This document shows positions 28,162 to 37,245 of a DNA stretch of 64,000 bases, one piece after another; positions within the stretch are counted from its first letter, which is position 1, and each line of letters opens with the position of its first letter. Origin of the DNA: Nitrospirota bacterium (GTDB lineage: Bacteria; Nitrospirota; Thermodesulfovibrionia; Thermodesulfovibrionales; SM23-35); assembly GCA_013388455.1 (NCBI GenBank), contig JACAFF010000028.1:1-64000 (forward strand), written 5' to 3'. The notes under the pieces are model-generated. The model saw nothing but the letters and a program-made list of their open reading frames with translations. It was not told the origin of the DNA and did not search any database. The translations under genes and the position numbers were made by a program.

Positions 28162-28818
28162 TTGTTCAACATCTATAGAACCTTTTTTCTTCGTCATAAG
28201 TGTAAGAGTCTGAAAATAAACGGTGCTACCCAGAGGGACAATAAGTCTTCCACCGTCTTTTAATTGTTTGATTAAAGGAGTTGGGATATGATTAACAGCC
28301 GCTGTTATGATAATCGAGTCGAATGGTGCGTATTCTTCCCATCCAAAATATCCGTCAGCGTATTTAACTTTTACATTATTATAGCTGAGAGTTTTCAGTT
28401 TTTTTGTTGCATTTTCAGCTAAGATTTTTCTTATCTCGATAGTATAGACTTCCCTAACAATTTCTGATAGAACGGCAGCCTGATATCCTGAACCAGTCCC
28501 TATTTCAAGGACTCTATCAGACGGTTTCAATTTAAGTGCCTCTGTCATCAAAGCAACGACGTATGGCTGAGATATAGTCTGCCCTTCTTCAATAGGAAGA
28601 GGATGATCAGCATATGCCTGATTCATTAGACTTTTATCCACAAAAAGATGTCGAGGAATTTTACTCATAACTTCAAGCACTTTCTTGTCTTTAATTCCTC
28701 TTGCCTTAATATCGTGTTCTACCATGGCTTTTCTTTTTGAAGCGAATGGATCAGAAGCAGAAAGTACTGTTGGCAAAGATAATAAAAATAATATAATTAT
28801 AATAATTTTTTGTATCAT
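28111..28818 (-). CDS. pcm: Exported protein-L-isoaspartate O-methyltransferase
   Basis: Repairs isoaspartyl residues using S-adenosylmethionine. The fold is complete: [31 protein letters not shown] (SAM-binding motif I), YTIEIR, and a C-terminal FVPMVGE. Unlike the cytosolic enzyme it carries an N-terminal hydrophobic signal (residues 2-20, cleavage near LSA-SD) before about 30 extra residues, so it is probably periplasmic or membrane-anchored. It lies 28 bases downstream of the DUF1573 gene on the same strand. Its last 51 bases overlap the convergent membrane-protein gene. How SAM would reach an exported enzyme is unclear. Confidence 0.85.
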   Translation of the reverse strand: MIQKIIIIILFLLSLPTVLSASDPFASKRKAMVEHDIKARGIKDKKVLEVMSKIPRHLFVDKSLMNQAYADHPLPIEEGQTISQPYVVALMTEALKLKPSDRVLEIGTGSGYQAAVLSEIVREVYTIEIRKILAENATKKLKTLSYNNVKVKYADGYFGWEEYAPFDSIIITAAVNHIPTPLIKQLKDGGRLIVPLGSTVYFQTLTLMTKKKGSIDVEQLGSVSFVPMVGEAQKR

Positions 28819-28846
28819 TAGATTTTTGAATAATGGATGTTATTTA

Positions 28847-29224
28847 CTACCTTACCTCATTAATAAATGCCTTTAACTCGAGTTTAACAAATGGTATTTT
28901 CGGGTCATTTGAAAAAACTTTTACACTTTTTGAGATATAACCCTTTCTTCCCCTTATGTCTATCTTTGCTTTGATCTTTCCTTTTTCTCCTGGTTTTATA
29001 TGGCTCGAACTAGCCATAGCTGCTGTGCAACCTCATTTGGTAAGAAGTTTTTCTATCCTCAGATCCTGATCTCCAGCATTTTTGAATTCAAACGTGTGTT
29101 CTATTTCATCACCTGGAGTTATTTTACCAAAGTCATAGATTTCTTCATCAAACACAATAGAAGGCTGAGAATATGAAATTACAGGGTACAGCAATAGAAT
29201 AGCCAGTATAAATATTTTTTTCAT
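28847..29224 (-). CDS. Exported DUF1573 protein with in-frame TGA: candidate selenoprotein
   Basis: The frame starts at the ATG at 29224 with a signal peptide (MKKIFILAILLLYPVISYS), followed by the DUF1573 Ig-like strands DFGKITPGDEIEHTFEFKN and NAGDQDLRIEKLLTK. It meets TGA at 29033-29035 (codon 64), then continues in the same frame with GCTAAMASSSHIKPGEKG, YISKSVKVFSNDPK and LELKAF to TAG at 28847. In the family this position is the first Cys of a conserved CGCT motif, so the TGA replaces exactly that Cys. A SECIS-like hairpin follows the TGA. Read through, the product is 125 residues with selenocysteine at 64. A plain nonsense mutation is the alternative. Probably co-transcribed with pcm. 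Confidence 0.7.
28992..29032 (-). promoter_or_regulatory. SECIS-like stem-loop directly after the TGA of the DUF1573 gene
   Basis: In the minus-strand mRNA, UAUGGCU (29018-29012) and AGCCAUA (29005-28999) form a perfect 7-bp stem closed by the loop AGUUCG. The apical loop begins 21 bases after the UGA and carries G at its second position followed by U, as in the fdhF loop. GGUU (29032-29029) and AACC (28995-28992) can close a lower stem right after the UGA. Spacing, stem length and loop composition fit the bacterial SECIS pattern as I know it. SelB binding cannot be tested here. Confidence 0.6.
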
Positions 29225-29379
29225 AAATTATGTTACTACATTATTTCTAAAAAAAGGAATTTTATAATATCAATTTCAGCCAATCACATTTTGGAAGCGT
29301 CTTCAATACCGTTATACTTATTGTGTATATTTTAGAGTGTCTGAATTTACTATGTGTGTTATATTAATAAGTTAAACAA

Positions 29380-31899
29380 ATGCAAGAATTTCTTTTTATA
29401 AAGGGTGCAAGAGAACACAATCTTAAAAATATTAACCTGTCAATACCAAGAGATAAAATTACCGTTGTAACAGGGCCTTCGGGTTCGGGAAAATCTTCAC
29501 TTGCTATTGATACTATATATGCAGAAGGGCAAAGACGATATGTCGAAAGTCTCTCAGCATATGCAAGACAGTTTATCGAGCAAATACGAAAACCTGATGT
29601 TGATTATATAGAAGGACTCTCTCCTTCTATCTCAATAGACCAGAAAACCGTTCATAAAAGTCCACGATCCACTGTTGGCACTATCACTAAAATTTATGAT
29701 TATATGCGTGTTCTATATGCGAAAATTGGACGTCAGTATTGCTATAACTGTGGATCTCCTATATCAAAACAAGATTCTCAGGATATTATGAACTCAGTCA
29801 TTTCTCTTCCTCTTGGAAGCAAGATACAAATTCTTGCTCCTATAGTAAAAGATCGAAAAGGTGAATATAAAAAAGAGCTTCAGGAAATGAGAAGAGAGGG
29901 TTTTATAAGGGCAAGAATAGACGGTGAAATGATGGATCTTACACAGGATATTTCTTTGAATAAATACAAGAGACATAATATAGATATTGTGATTGACAGA
30001 ATTATCATTAAACCCGGCATAGAGCGTGAGACTAAAGAAGCAATCGAAATAGCCCTCAGATACTCAGACATAGTTATTATCAATTTTCTTTCAGAAAAAA
30101 AGGATATTATCTTTTCCAAAACATCAGTTTGTGCAAAATGTGGAATTAGTTATCCAGAGATAACTCCTTTATTTTTCTCTTTTAACAGCAAACAGGGTGC
30201 CTGTCAGAGATGCAATGGTCTTGGTTTTGAAAACATTTATGAAGATACTGATAATATTGATGATTTTAAAATATGCAAACTCTGTAATGGTTTAAGATTA
30301 AGAAAAGAATCTTTAGGGATAAAGATACAAGATAAAAGCATAAGCGAATTTGCAGCAATGTCTGTTGATAATGCTCTACTATTTATTAACAATTTAGACC
30401 TTTCTGAAAGGGAGCAAATCATAGCATCCAGAATTATAAGAGAGGTAAGAGACAGACTTAATTTCTTAATACAAGTCGGCCTTGGCTATCTGACACTTGA
30501 CAGAGTTTCTCTTACACTTTCAGGTGGAGAAGCTCAGAGAATCAGGCTTGCAACACAACTCGGCTCTTCTCTTACTGGTGTTCTTTATATCCTTGACGAA
30601 CCGAGCATAGGAATGCATCCACGGGATTGTATGAAACTTCTTAATACTCTATCATCTATGCGTGATGCAGGCAATACAGTTATAATTGTAGAACATGATG
30701 AAGAAACTATAAGATATGCTGATTATATTATTGATATGGGTCCTGGTGCTGGTGTCAGAGGTGGTTGGGTAGTAGCAACAGGTTCTGTCCAGGAAATTGA
30801 AAAAAATGAAAAATCTCTGACCGGAAAATATCTCAGCGGAAAATTATCTATAGAGCTACCTTTAAGAAGAAGACAACCAAATGATTATATTTACATTAAA
30901 GGTGCTCAAGAATTCAACCTTAAGAATATTAATGCCAAAATACCTCTCGGGATTTTTACCTGCGTGACAGGGGTATCAGGTTCTGGCAAAAGCACTCTTG
31001 TCATTGAGATACTGTATAAAGCTTTATGTAAAGAATTATATGGCAGTAGAGAACGTCCTGGAAAATATAAAGAAATCAGCGGTATCGATAAAATTTCTGG
31101 TATCATAAATGTCGATCAATCACCTCTCGGAAGGACTACGAGGTCTAACCCTGCTACCTACATAGGAGCCTTTTCTTTCATCAGGGACCTCTTCGCTAAT
31201 GTTCCCGAGTCAAAAGTCAGAGGATATTCAGCCTCCCGCTTCAGTTTTAATCTTTCAGGCGGACGATGTGAATCATGTAGTGGTGATGGATTGATAAAGG
31301 TTAAAATGCATTTCCTCCCCGATGTTTACATTCCCTGTGATACATGTAAAGGAAAAAGATACAATAAAGAAACCCTCGATATCCGCTATAAAGAAAAAAA
31401 TATTGCAGAAGTTCTTGACATGACTGTATCAGAAGCAATTAATTTCTTTTCAGCTATTCCTTATATACGTCAAAAACTCGAAGTGCTCGAAGATGTAGGA
31501 CTTGGTTACTTGCAACTCGGACAGCCAGCTTCTACCCTCTCAGGAGGTGAAGCTCAGAGGTTGAAACTATCAAGAGAATTATCGAAGAGAACAAAAGGTA
31601 ACACTCTATATATTCTTGACGAACCTACCACAGGGTTACATTTCACAGATATCCAGAAACTTTTGAATGTTCTTAATAGTCTTGTCGATTCTGGAAATAC
31701 AGTTGTTGTCATAGAGCATAATCTTGATGTTATTAAATCGTCAGACTATGTTATTGACCTTGGTCCTGAAGGTGGAGAAGAAGGTGGTATGATTGTAGCT
31801 GAAGGCACACCTGAGGAAATTATTCAGAATCCTGTTTCCTATACTGGAAGATTTCTGAAAGACAAAATCTCATCTCTCGGCATTATCAAAGTAGCATAA
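29380..31899 (+). CDS. uvrA: Excinuclease ABC subunit A
   Basis: The damage-sensing ATPase of nucleotide excision repair. It has two ABC modules: Walker [10 protein letters not shown] (32-40) and a second GVSGSGKST (about 530), with [12 protein letters not shown] and [12 protein letters not shown] signatures and DEPSIGMHP and DEPTTGLHF segments. Zinc modules are CAKCG...CQRC and CESC...CDTC. At 839 residues it is about 100 shorter than the E. coli protein, mainly in spacer regions, but no catalytic part is missing. Confidence 0.96.
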   Translation: MQEFLFIKGAREHNLKNINLSIPRDKITVVTGPSGSGKSSLAIDTIYAEGQRRYVESLSAYARQFIEQIRKPDVDYIEGLSPSISIDQKTVHKSPRSTVGTITKIYDYMRVLYAKIGRQYCYNCGSPISKQDSQDIMNSVISLPLGSKIQILAPIVKDRKGEYKKELQEMRREGFIRARIDGEMMDLTQDISLNKYKRHNIDIVIDRIIIKPGIERETKEAIEIALRYSDIVIINFLSEKKDIIFSKTSVCAKCGISYPEITPLFFSFNSKQGACQRCNGLGFENIYEDTDNIDDFKICKLCNGLRLRKESLGIKIQDKSISEFAAMSVDNALLFINNLDLSEREQIIASRIIREVRDRLNFLIQVGLGYLTLDRVSLTLSGGEAQRIRLATQLGSSLTGVLYILDEPSIGMHPRDCMKLLNTLSSMRDAGNTVIIVEHDEETIRYADYIIDMGPGAGVRGGWVVATGSVQEIEKNEKSLTGKYLSGKLSIELPLRRRQPNDYIYIKGAQEFNLKNINAKIPLGIFTCVTGVSGSGKSTLVIEILYKALCKELYGSRERPGKYKEISGIDKISGIINVDQSPLGRTTRSNPATYIGAFSFIRDLFANVPESKVRGYSASRFSFNLSGGRCESCSGDGLIKVKMHFLPDVYIPCDTCKGKRYNKETLDIRYKEKNIAEVLDMTVSEAINFFSAIPYIRQKLEVLEDVGLGYLQLGQPASTLSGGEAQRLKLSRELSKRTKGNTLYILDEPTTGLHFTDIQKLLNVLNSLVDSGNTVVVIEHNLDVIKSSDYVIDLGPEGGEEGGMIVAEGTPEEIIQNPVSYTGRFLKDKISSLGIIKVA

Positions 31900-31918
31900 A
31901 AAATAAACTAAAAATAAA

Positions 31919-32598
31919 AACTTTTAATTTCGATTGGATTTTCATAAAAATATAAAGCCTCATGATACTGAAATAAAAAAGAACCTTCTATTGGTGAATT
32001 ACCGAGATATAGTAATTGACAAAAAAAATCAACTTTTTTCTTGAGAAAAAAACATGAGCATAGACCTTGGTGGAATTGCAAAAGGATATGCTGCTGATAA
32101 AGCTGTTGATATATTAAAAAATAATGGAATACAGGCCGGAATCGTAGCTGTTGCTGGTGATATAAAGGTGTTCGGGCACAAACCTGATGGCAGGGCATGG
32201 AAAATCGGTATAAAAAACCCAGAAGCGATACCTCTAAAGTAAGAATCGATACGAATAGACTGTTAGATGATATTATGGCAACACTTGATATGAGCAACAT
32301 GTCAATATCTACCTCAGGAGATTATGAGCGATTTTTTATAATGAATGGAAGACGCTACCATCATATTCTCTTTCCCCGAACAGGATTACCTGCTAATGGA
32401 TGTCAAAGCGTCAGTATTATAGGCGAGGAAAGCGCCTTAACTGATGCTCTTGCAACAGGGGTATTTATTCTTGGTTCTGAAAAAGGTATACAATTTATGA
32501 AAGAACACGGATTTGAAGGCATTATTGTAGACAGTAATGGCAAAATACATTCTACACCCAACTTCAGAGGTAAACTTGAATTTACGAAAGTTCCTTAA
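31919..32598 (+). pseudogene. apbE: Broken ApbE (FAD:protein FMN transferase)
   Basis: A remnant of ApbE, which attaches FMN covalently to Thr of exported flavoproteins. Three lesions are visible. The N-terminal half including the signal peptide is missing (recognisable sequence starts near 31928). An in-frame TGA sits at 32042-32044 between the NYRDIVIDKKNQ and MSIDLGGIAKGYAADKA segments. A frameshift near 32215-32245 moves the frame from AWKIGIKNPE to ATLDMSNMSISTSGDYERF. The remainder (RYHHILFPRTGLPANGCQSV and on to TKVP) is well conserved, so inactivation looks recent. The TGA here has no conserved Cys context and is treated as nonsense. Confidence 0.8.
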
Positions 32599-32887
32599 GA
32601 TAGCAACATTCGCTGATAAAATACTATTTATCACACTCATAATTCTTTTTTTATCTGGGATTTTATATATAAACAAGCTCTTTAATCATGCAAATTATGC
32701 AAAGATTGAGGTAGATGGTAAACTTGAGTACATTTTAATCGAAAATCAGAACGAAAATAAAAACAACATCGATATTGTCCCTTTTATATTATTAGTTGGC
32801 ACATTAACAGGCATGTTCAATGGAATTTTGTCGGAATACATATTACAAAGCTTGAAAAATTATGAAGAAAAGAGTAAAAATAGCTAA
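32576..32887 (+). CDS. Small two-helix membrane protein after the apbE remnant
   Basis: I place the start at TTG 32576, inside the apbE remnant, because AGAGG lies five bases upstream. The 103-residue product has two membrane segments (LFITLIILFLSGILYI and VPFILLVGTLTGMFNGIL) joined by KIEVDGKLEYILIENQNENKNN. The N-terminal part resembles the NusG-II-type proteins that usually sit beside apbE; the C-terminal part does not match that domain. It may be a truncated or rearranged accessory of the lost ApbE system. Confidence 0.5.
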   Translation: MNLRKFLKIATFADKILFITLIILFLSGILYINKLFNHANYAKIEVDGKLEYILIENQNENKNNIDIVPFILLVGTLTGMFNGILSEYILQSLKNYEEKSKNS

Positions 32888-32924
32888 AATCTATTTACTT
32901 TAAGCCTTTAAAATTCTGTGTTTA

Positions 32925-33110
32925 ATGAGAATTATATGTCCCATATGCAAAAACAAAACAACCTGGGAAGAAAATCCCTGGAGACCATTTTGTTCAGAGA
33001 GATGTAAACTTATTGATCTTGGTAAATGGGTTACAGAGGAATATAAAATACAAGGGAATGAATCCGATAATACGGAAAATATTACTGAACAGAATGAACA
33101 CAGATTTTAG
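32925..33110 (+). CDS. yacG: DNA gyrase inhibitor YacG (zinc-binding)
   Basis: A 61-residue protein with the YacG zinc motif CPICKNKT then PFCSERCKLIDLGKWV, followed by a polar tail. YacG binds GyrB and blocks DNA binding in E. coli. The four Cys ligands (CxxC and CxxxC) are present. Confidence 0.85.
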   Translation: MRIICPICKNKTTWEENPWRPFCSERCKLIDLGKWVTEEYKIQGNESDNTENITEQNEHRF

Positions 33111-33153
33111 ATAATTATGATATGATATCTTAAAATTTTTTGTTATCTAATAT

Positions 33154-33180
33154 AAACTGAGTGCTAAAAGCACTCAGTTT
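33154..33180 (+). other. Perfect 11-bp hairpin in the dapB leader
   Basis: AAACTGAGTGC (33154-33164) and GCACTCAGTTT (33170-33180) pair perfectly around TAAAA, ending directly before the AGAAGGGGGG ribosome site of dapB. No T-run follows on the plus strand, so simple termination of yacG is not convincing. It could be a leader element modulating dapB translation, or an mRNA-stabilising end. Confidence 0.45.
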
Positions 33181-33196
33181 AGAAGGGGGGGCAATA

Positions 33197-34000
33197 ATGA
33201 TTAAGATAGCGGTTGCTGGTGCGGCAGGAAGAATGGGTAGCAGGATTACTGCTCTTTCAAAAGAATATAAAGATTTACAGCTAATAGGTGCGTTTGAGAG
33301 AAAAGGGCAAAAGGATGTTGGCAAAGATATAGGAATAATTACAGGCATAGGTGAAACTGGAATTAAGCTGACCGATAACCTTGAATCAATTATTAAAAAT
33401 ACTGATGTTGTTATATCTTTTACTACTGTAGAGGCTTCTATTGAACATTTGCGTATTGCATCCTCTAATAATAAGGCCATAGTAATTGGAACAACTGGCT
33501 TTACAAAAGAAGACCTGAAAAAAGTATCCACACTTACAAAAAAAATACCGTGTGTAATGGCTTCAAATATGAGCATGGGAGTAAATCTTCTTTTAAAAGT
33601 ATTGCAGGATATTGCCCGCGTTCTTGGTGATGGCTATGATGTTGAAATAATAGAGGCTCACCACAGGATGAAAAAAGATGCACCAAGTGGTACGGCTCTA
33701 AAAATGGCACAGGTGATTGCAGAGGCCTTAAAGAGAAAGTTTGATGATGTTGCAGTTTATGCGAGAAAAGGCTTAATTGGCGAAAGAACATCTAAGGAGA
33801 TTGGTATACAGGTAATTCGTGCAGGTGATATAGTCGGAGAACATACAGTCATTTTCGGTGGTCTTGGTGAAAGAATTGAGGTTACTCATAAAGTATCAAG
33901 CCGTGATACTTTTGCTCGTGGTGCTTTACGCGCAGCCATGTGGGTGTATAAAAAACCGGCTGGTTTATATGACATGCAGGATGTGCTGGGGCTGAAATAG
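33197..34000 (+). CDS. dapB: 4-Hydroxy-tetrahydrodipicolinate reductase DapB
   Basis: The NAD(P)H reductase in the diaminopimelate/lysine pathway. It has the Rossmann GAAGRMG (8-14), GTTGF, SNMSMGVN, and the catalytic EAHHRMKKDAPSGTALK segment. The start at 33197 is chosen because the conserved N-terminus begins there after a strong G-rich ribosome site; the frame upstream runs through the hairpin. The 267-residue length is normal. No other lysine genes are in the window. Confidence 0.93.
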   Translation: MIKIAVAGAAGRMGSRITALSKEYKDLQLIGAFERKGQKDVGKDIGIITGIGETGIKLTDNLESIIKNTDVVISFTTVEASIEHLRIASSNNKAIVIGTTGFTKEDLKKVSTLTKKIPCVMASNMSMGVNLLLKVLQDIARVLGDGYDVEIIEAHHRMKKDAPSGTALKMAQVIAEALKRKFDDVAVYARKGLIGERTSKEIGIQVIRAGDIVGEHTVIFGGLGERIEVTHKVSSRDTFARGALRAAMWVYKKPAGLYDMQDVLGLK

Positions 34001-34009
34001 TTATCGTTT

Positions 34010-34372
34010 TTAATAAATGGAGCGCACCCTACCCGTTCTTTTATCGATAATGATTAAATCGATTAGTGTGCCTTTGTGATTAATAATTTCTGCTTCAAAA
34101 AAATAATGTCTTTCTCTTATTTTCCCTATTCTTGCTTTCTTGTTCTGAATAAAAAAATTATCAAGTATCTGCTTAGCTTCAACAGGAGTGCGGACTTCTC
34201 TTTTTGCACCATACCAGCCCCACTTTTGTCCCCTACCATAATTTCCATACATCGGCTGACATTCTACTGCTGCTTCATTTCCTGATTTCATGGGTTGGGC
34301 AAAAGATAAATCAGCAAAGATTATTATACTTGCCGTTATTATAATGAATAATGCTATAATTTTTTGCTTCAT
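34010..34372 (-). CDS. Exported hypothetical protein with a PepSY-like C-terminus
   Basis: A 120-residue protein with a clear signal peptide (hydrophobic 5-22, cleavage near SFA-QP), a Gly/Tyr/Trp-rich linker (QPMYGNYGRGQKWGWYG) and a C-terminal alpha/beta unit (AKQILDNFFIQ...IGKIRERHYFFEAEIINHKG...IDKRTGRVRSIY) resembling half a PepSY domain. It is encoded beside a Spy-like periplasmic protein and a two-component system, suggesting an envelope role. Confidence 0.65.
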   Translation of the reverse strand: MKQKIIALFIIITASIIIFADLSFAQPMKSGNEAAVECQPMYGNYGRGQKWGWYGAKREVRTPVEAKQILDNFFIQNKKARIGKIRERHYFFEAEIINHKGTLIDLIIIDKRTGRVRSIY

Positions 34373-34464
34373 ATCTTATATACTATTATATTCTTTTTTA
34401 ATACAGAATAAAATAATGATAAACTATATGTGCTTCTGTCATTTTATTTATAAATGAGGTTTTT

Positions 34465-34491
34465 AGAGGGGGGAGTAATACCCCCCCTTCT
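34465..34491 (-). terminator. GC-rich hairpin after the Spy-like gene
   Basis: AGAGGGGGG (34465-34473) can pair with CCCCCCCTTCT (34481-34491), with one G-T or a bulge near the base, immediately downstream of the minus-strand stop at 34493. There is no long T-run on the minus strand, so it may act as a 3' stabilising hairpin rather than an intrinsic terminator. Confidence 0.4.
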
Positions 34492-34492
34492 A

Positions 34493-34897
34493 TTACCTTC
34501 CGATTGGGCATGGTGCACATCTTTCTGCAGCAAAACCTCGACCTGACATTCTACCATAGCCCATTCTTCCACCTTTTCGTGCTGGCAATCCAATTTCATC
34601 GGCTTTCTTCTGAATCTTTATTCTGATATCAACGATCTCTTTCTCTAAAGTAGCTATACGTTCTCTATCTGGATTTTCCTTTCCATATTCCTGTTGTATT
34701 TCAAGCCTCTTTATCATCAATTCATCTCTTAAAGGTAAAGTCTCTTTCTGAAATTCCTTAACTGTTTCTATATCTACGTTAGAGAATCGATTTAACCCAT
34801 AACCTTTACCAGGAAACTGTGCATATACGACAGAAACAAGAAGAATTCCTGCAATCAAAATCAGTCCGATAATTAATCCTTTTTTCACTCTCCTCAC
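34493..34897 (-). CDS. Spy/ZraP-like periplasmic heavy-metal or stress protein
   Basis: A 134-residue exported protein with a hydrophobic signal (8-25, cleavage near VYA-QF), then a helical LTxxQ-like core (VKEFQKETLPLRDELMIKRLEIQQEYG and ERIATLEKEIVDIRIKIQKKADEIG) characteristic of the Spy/CpxP/ZraP superfamily. A Gly/Arg-rich tail ends in RCAPCPIGR, whose CxxC may bind metal. It lies 61 bases downstream of the sensor kinase end on the plus map but upstream in transcription order is separate. Zinc or envelope-stress regulation by the neighbouring two-component pair is likely by analogy with ZraPSR and CpxPRA. Confidence 0.7.
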   Translation of the reverse strand: MRRVKKGLIIGLILIAGILLVSVVYAQFPGKGYGLNRFSNVDIETVKEFQKETLPLRDELMIKRLEIQQEYGKENPDRERIATLEKEIVDIRIKIQKKADEIGLPARKGGRMGYGRMSGRGFAAERCAPCPIGR

Positions 34898-34958
34898 CTC
34901 CTTTATTCTGTATCTTGTTTACAGAATAACATCACATTATGAAGGTGTTTCGAAGGAA

Positions 34959-36341
34959 TTATGAATAATTTGTGAAAATAGGTATATATACACTAAATAT
35001 CGCTCCTTTGCCATATTCACTTTGAACCTCGATTCTTCCGCCATGTGCTTCAACAAGCTCCTTTGTAATAGTCAGCCCGAGGCCAAGCCCTCCCTCAGAA
35101 GCCTTATAAAATCGCTCGAATATGAAGGGTAAATCTTCCTGTTTAATTCCTTTGCCTGTATCAAAAACCTTAAGAAAAATCTCAGATTCATTCCTGCCAG
35201 CCTGAACCTTCACAACTCCTCCTTTTTCAGTTGCCCTTAAAGAATTGCTAAGAAGATTTATCACAATTTGACTGAATTTGTCAGGATTTGCATTAATTGT
35301 CAGTGAAGCATCACATTCAAGGATTAATTCTACACCCTTATCCATAAATATTTTTTTAAAACGCTCTATTATTCCTGTAAGAAATTGCTTGAGATTAAAC
35401 CATTGCTTTTTCAAGTCAAGAATACTTGCCTCCGCCCTCGCTAATTCTTCAATTCCTTCGATAATATTTTTCAAGCGTTTTGTTTCCTCATGTAAAGAGA
35501 GAAGTCTTTCTTTATCTACAGGTATCAGTCCATCTATCATACCTTCAAGCTCTCCCTGAATAGATGTAAGGGGCGTGCGAAGTTCATGGGCAATATTTGA
35601 TGTAAGTTTCTTTCTCAGTTCCTGCTGGATCTCAAGACTTTTAGCCATCTTGTTGAATGTTATTGAGAGATTGCTTAATTCATCATTTCCCGAGACAATT
35701 ACTCTACTCTTTATATTCCCTTCACTAATATCATGAGCAGCAGAAGTGAGTCTCTTAATAGGAATTATGAGTCTGTGTGAAAAAATAAGGCTTACTATAA
35801 GTGACATTCCTCCTAAAACAAAGAGCGAACCAATTAAAAATCTGTTTGTCCTCTCAACGAAAATTGTTTCTTTTAAATGTTTCTCCCGTGGTAACAAAGC
35901 TCTTACCTCAAGATTGCCTATATGTTCGCCTCCTAAAAATAGTGGAAAGACTGAAAAATTCTCTTTCTCCTGCATATCAGCCATTTCAGAAAAAGCTGAA
36001 ATAGCCTGAATTCTTCTCTTCATCAGAGGTGTTAGTGATTCTAATGCGCTTTTAGCACTCATGATTTCATTATTGTTCATATCATGTATCTTGATCTCAT
36101 ATCCAAGCAACAACGCCCATATTGTGTTTTCCTTAAGTGCAGTCAGATTCCAGCCTGAGTATTGCTCATATGACCCTTCAAGAACAGCCATCATCCTATA
36201 GATTCTATCTAACCTTTCACCCTCAAGATACTCAGAGAAATCCTTTATAATGAGTTCACGCAAAATAAATGCTGCAGAGAGTGAAACCATAGATACACAG
36301 AGCAGGAGGATAAGAAACTTAACCCAGAGACTTTTTAACAT
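34959..36341 (-). CDS. HAMP sensor histidine kinase (envelope sensor)
   Basis: A membrane kinase partner of the adjacent OmpR-type regulator. I use the ATG at 36341 (460 residues) because membrane helix 1 begins right after it (LWVKFLILLLCVSMVSLSAAF); ATGs at 36353 and 36374 are alternatives. A periplasmic domain spans about 30-165, helix 2 about 168-189, and HAMP about 190-243. The phospho-accepting His is H252 in NIAHELRTPLTS, and the ATPase has NLLSNSLRA, DTGKGI and GLGLGLTI. Its start overlaps the regulator gene, so the two are translationally coupled. The signal sensed is unknown. Confidence 0.87.
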   Translation of the reverse strand: MLKSLWVKFLILLLCVSMVSLSAAFILRELIIKDFSEYLEGERLDRIYRMMAVLEGSYEQYSGWNLTALKENTIWALLLGYEIKIHDMNNNEIMSAKSALESLTPLMKRRIQAISAFSEMADMQEKENFSVFPLFLGGEHIGNLEVRALLPREKHLKETIFVERTNRFLIGSLFVLGGMSLIVSLIFSHRLIIPIKRLTSAAHDISEGNIKSRVIVSGNDELSNLSITFNKMAKSLEIQQELRKKLTSNIAHELRTPLTSIQGELEGMIDGLIPVDKERLLSLHEETKRLKNIIEGIEELARAEASILDLKKQWFNLKQFLTGIIERFKKIFMDKGVELILECDASLTINANPDKFSQIVINLLSNSLRATEKGGVVKVQAGRNESEIFLKVFDTGKGIKQEDLPFIFERFYKASEGGLGLGLTITKELVEAHGGRIEVQSEYGKGAIFSVYIPIFTNYS

Positions 36342-37035
36342 CAACTTTCCCATTAAATTTATATCCAACACCATAAACTGTATGAATAAACGATGGGTTT
36401 TTAGGGTTCTCTTCTATCTTTTGCCTTATATTCTTTATATGTGCATCAATGCTTCTTTCATAGCCTTCAAACTGATATCCAAGTGCACTTTCTACAAGTT
36501 CGCTTCTCGTAAAAACTTTCCCAGGATAAGCTGCGAGCACTGAAATAATCTTGAACTCTGTTGGTGTCAGATCTACAGCAATTCCGTTCTTTTTTATCTC
36601 ATATTTACTTGTATCGATAATTAAAAGTCCCTTATTAAAACTCATAAGGCCTGTTGCAGAAAGATCTTCTCTTCTTACTCTCTTTAGCACGGCCTTAACC
36701 CTTGCTACCAACTCTCTTGGACTGAATGGTTTTACAATATAATCATCAGCACCAAGTGCAAATCCTGCAACCCTTTCCTCTTCAGAAGATTTTGCTGTAA
36801 GCATAATAATTGGGAAATCACCAATTTCCTTTAGTTCTTGACACAAAACCTCTCCACTCGTATCAGGAAGCATAAGATCGAGAATTACAAGCAAAGGGCT
36901 TTCCTTGTATACAAAGTCAATTGCATCCTTACCTTTTTCTGTAAAAACTACTTTAAATCCTTCGTTTTCAAGGTAAACTTTAACAATTTTTGCAATCTTT
37001 TTATCATCTTCAACAACAAGTATTGGATGTGCCAT
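36319..37035 (-). CDS. OmpR-family response regulator
   Basis: A 238-residue two-domain regulator. The receiver has the acidic pair E9-D10/D11, phospho-acceptor D53 in LLVILDLMLPD, the T of IMLTAKS and the K of YIVKPF. The C-terminal winged helix (about 130-230) has the RSIDAHIKNIRQKIEENP recognition region and GVGYKF. It is first in an operon with the sensor kinase and likely controls the Spy-like gene downstream. Confidence 0.9.
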   Translation of the reverse strand: MAHPILVVEDDKKIAKIVKVYLENEGFKVVFTEKGKDAIDFVYKESPLLVILDLMLPDTSGEVLCQELKEIGDFPIIMLTAKSSEEERVAGFALGADDYIVKPFSPRELVARVKAVLKRVRREDLSATGLMSFNKGLLIIDTSKYEIKKNGIAVDLTPTEFKIISVLAAYPGKVFTRSELVESALGYQFEGYERSIDAHIKNIRQKIEENPKNPSFIHTVYGVGYKFNGKVDVKKSLG

Positions 37036-37245
37036 ATTCTAAATATACCATATGCTTTTATACTTTATTAAATTATTATTGACAGCATTTTTGGGATTAA
37101 TTGACCCTATGATATATTTAGAGGTTTTTGATATACTGTTTATTACAGTTCTGTTTTAATCAATAGTAAATTACCTTTTAACTTTATATTATTTTGTGAT
37201 ACTATATTTTCCGCTTGATTCTTTATTTTGAATAAAGTCTCTACT

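Noticed and set aside
32042-32044. In-frame TGA in the apbE remnant as a second selenocysteine codon
   Set aside because: No conserved Cys is expected there, the gene also has an N-terminal loss and a frameshift, and the hairpin pattern is lacking.
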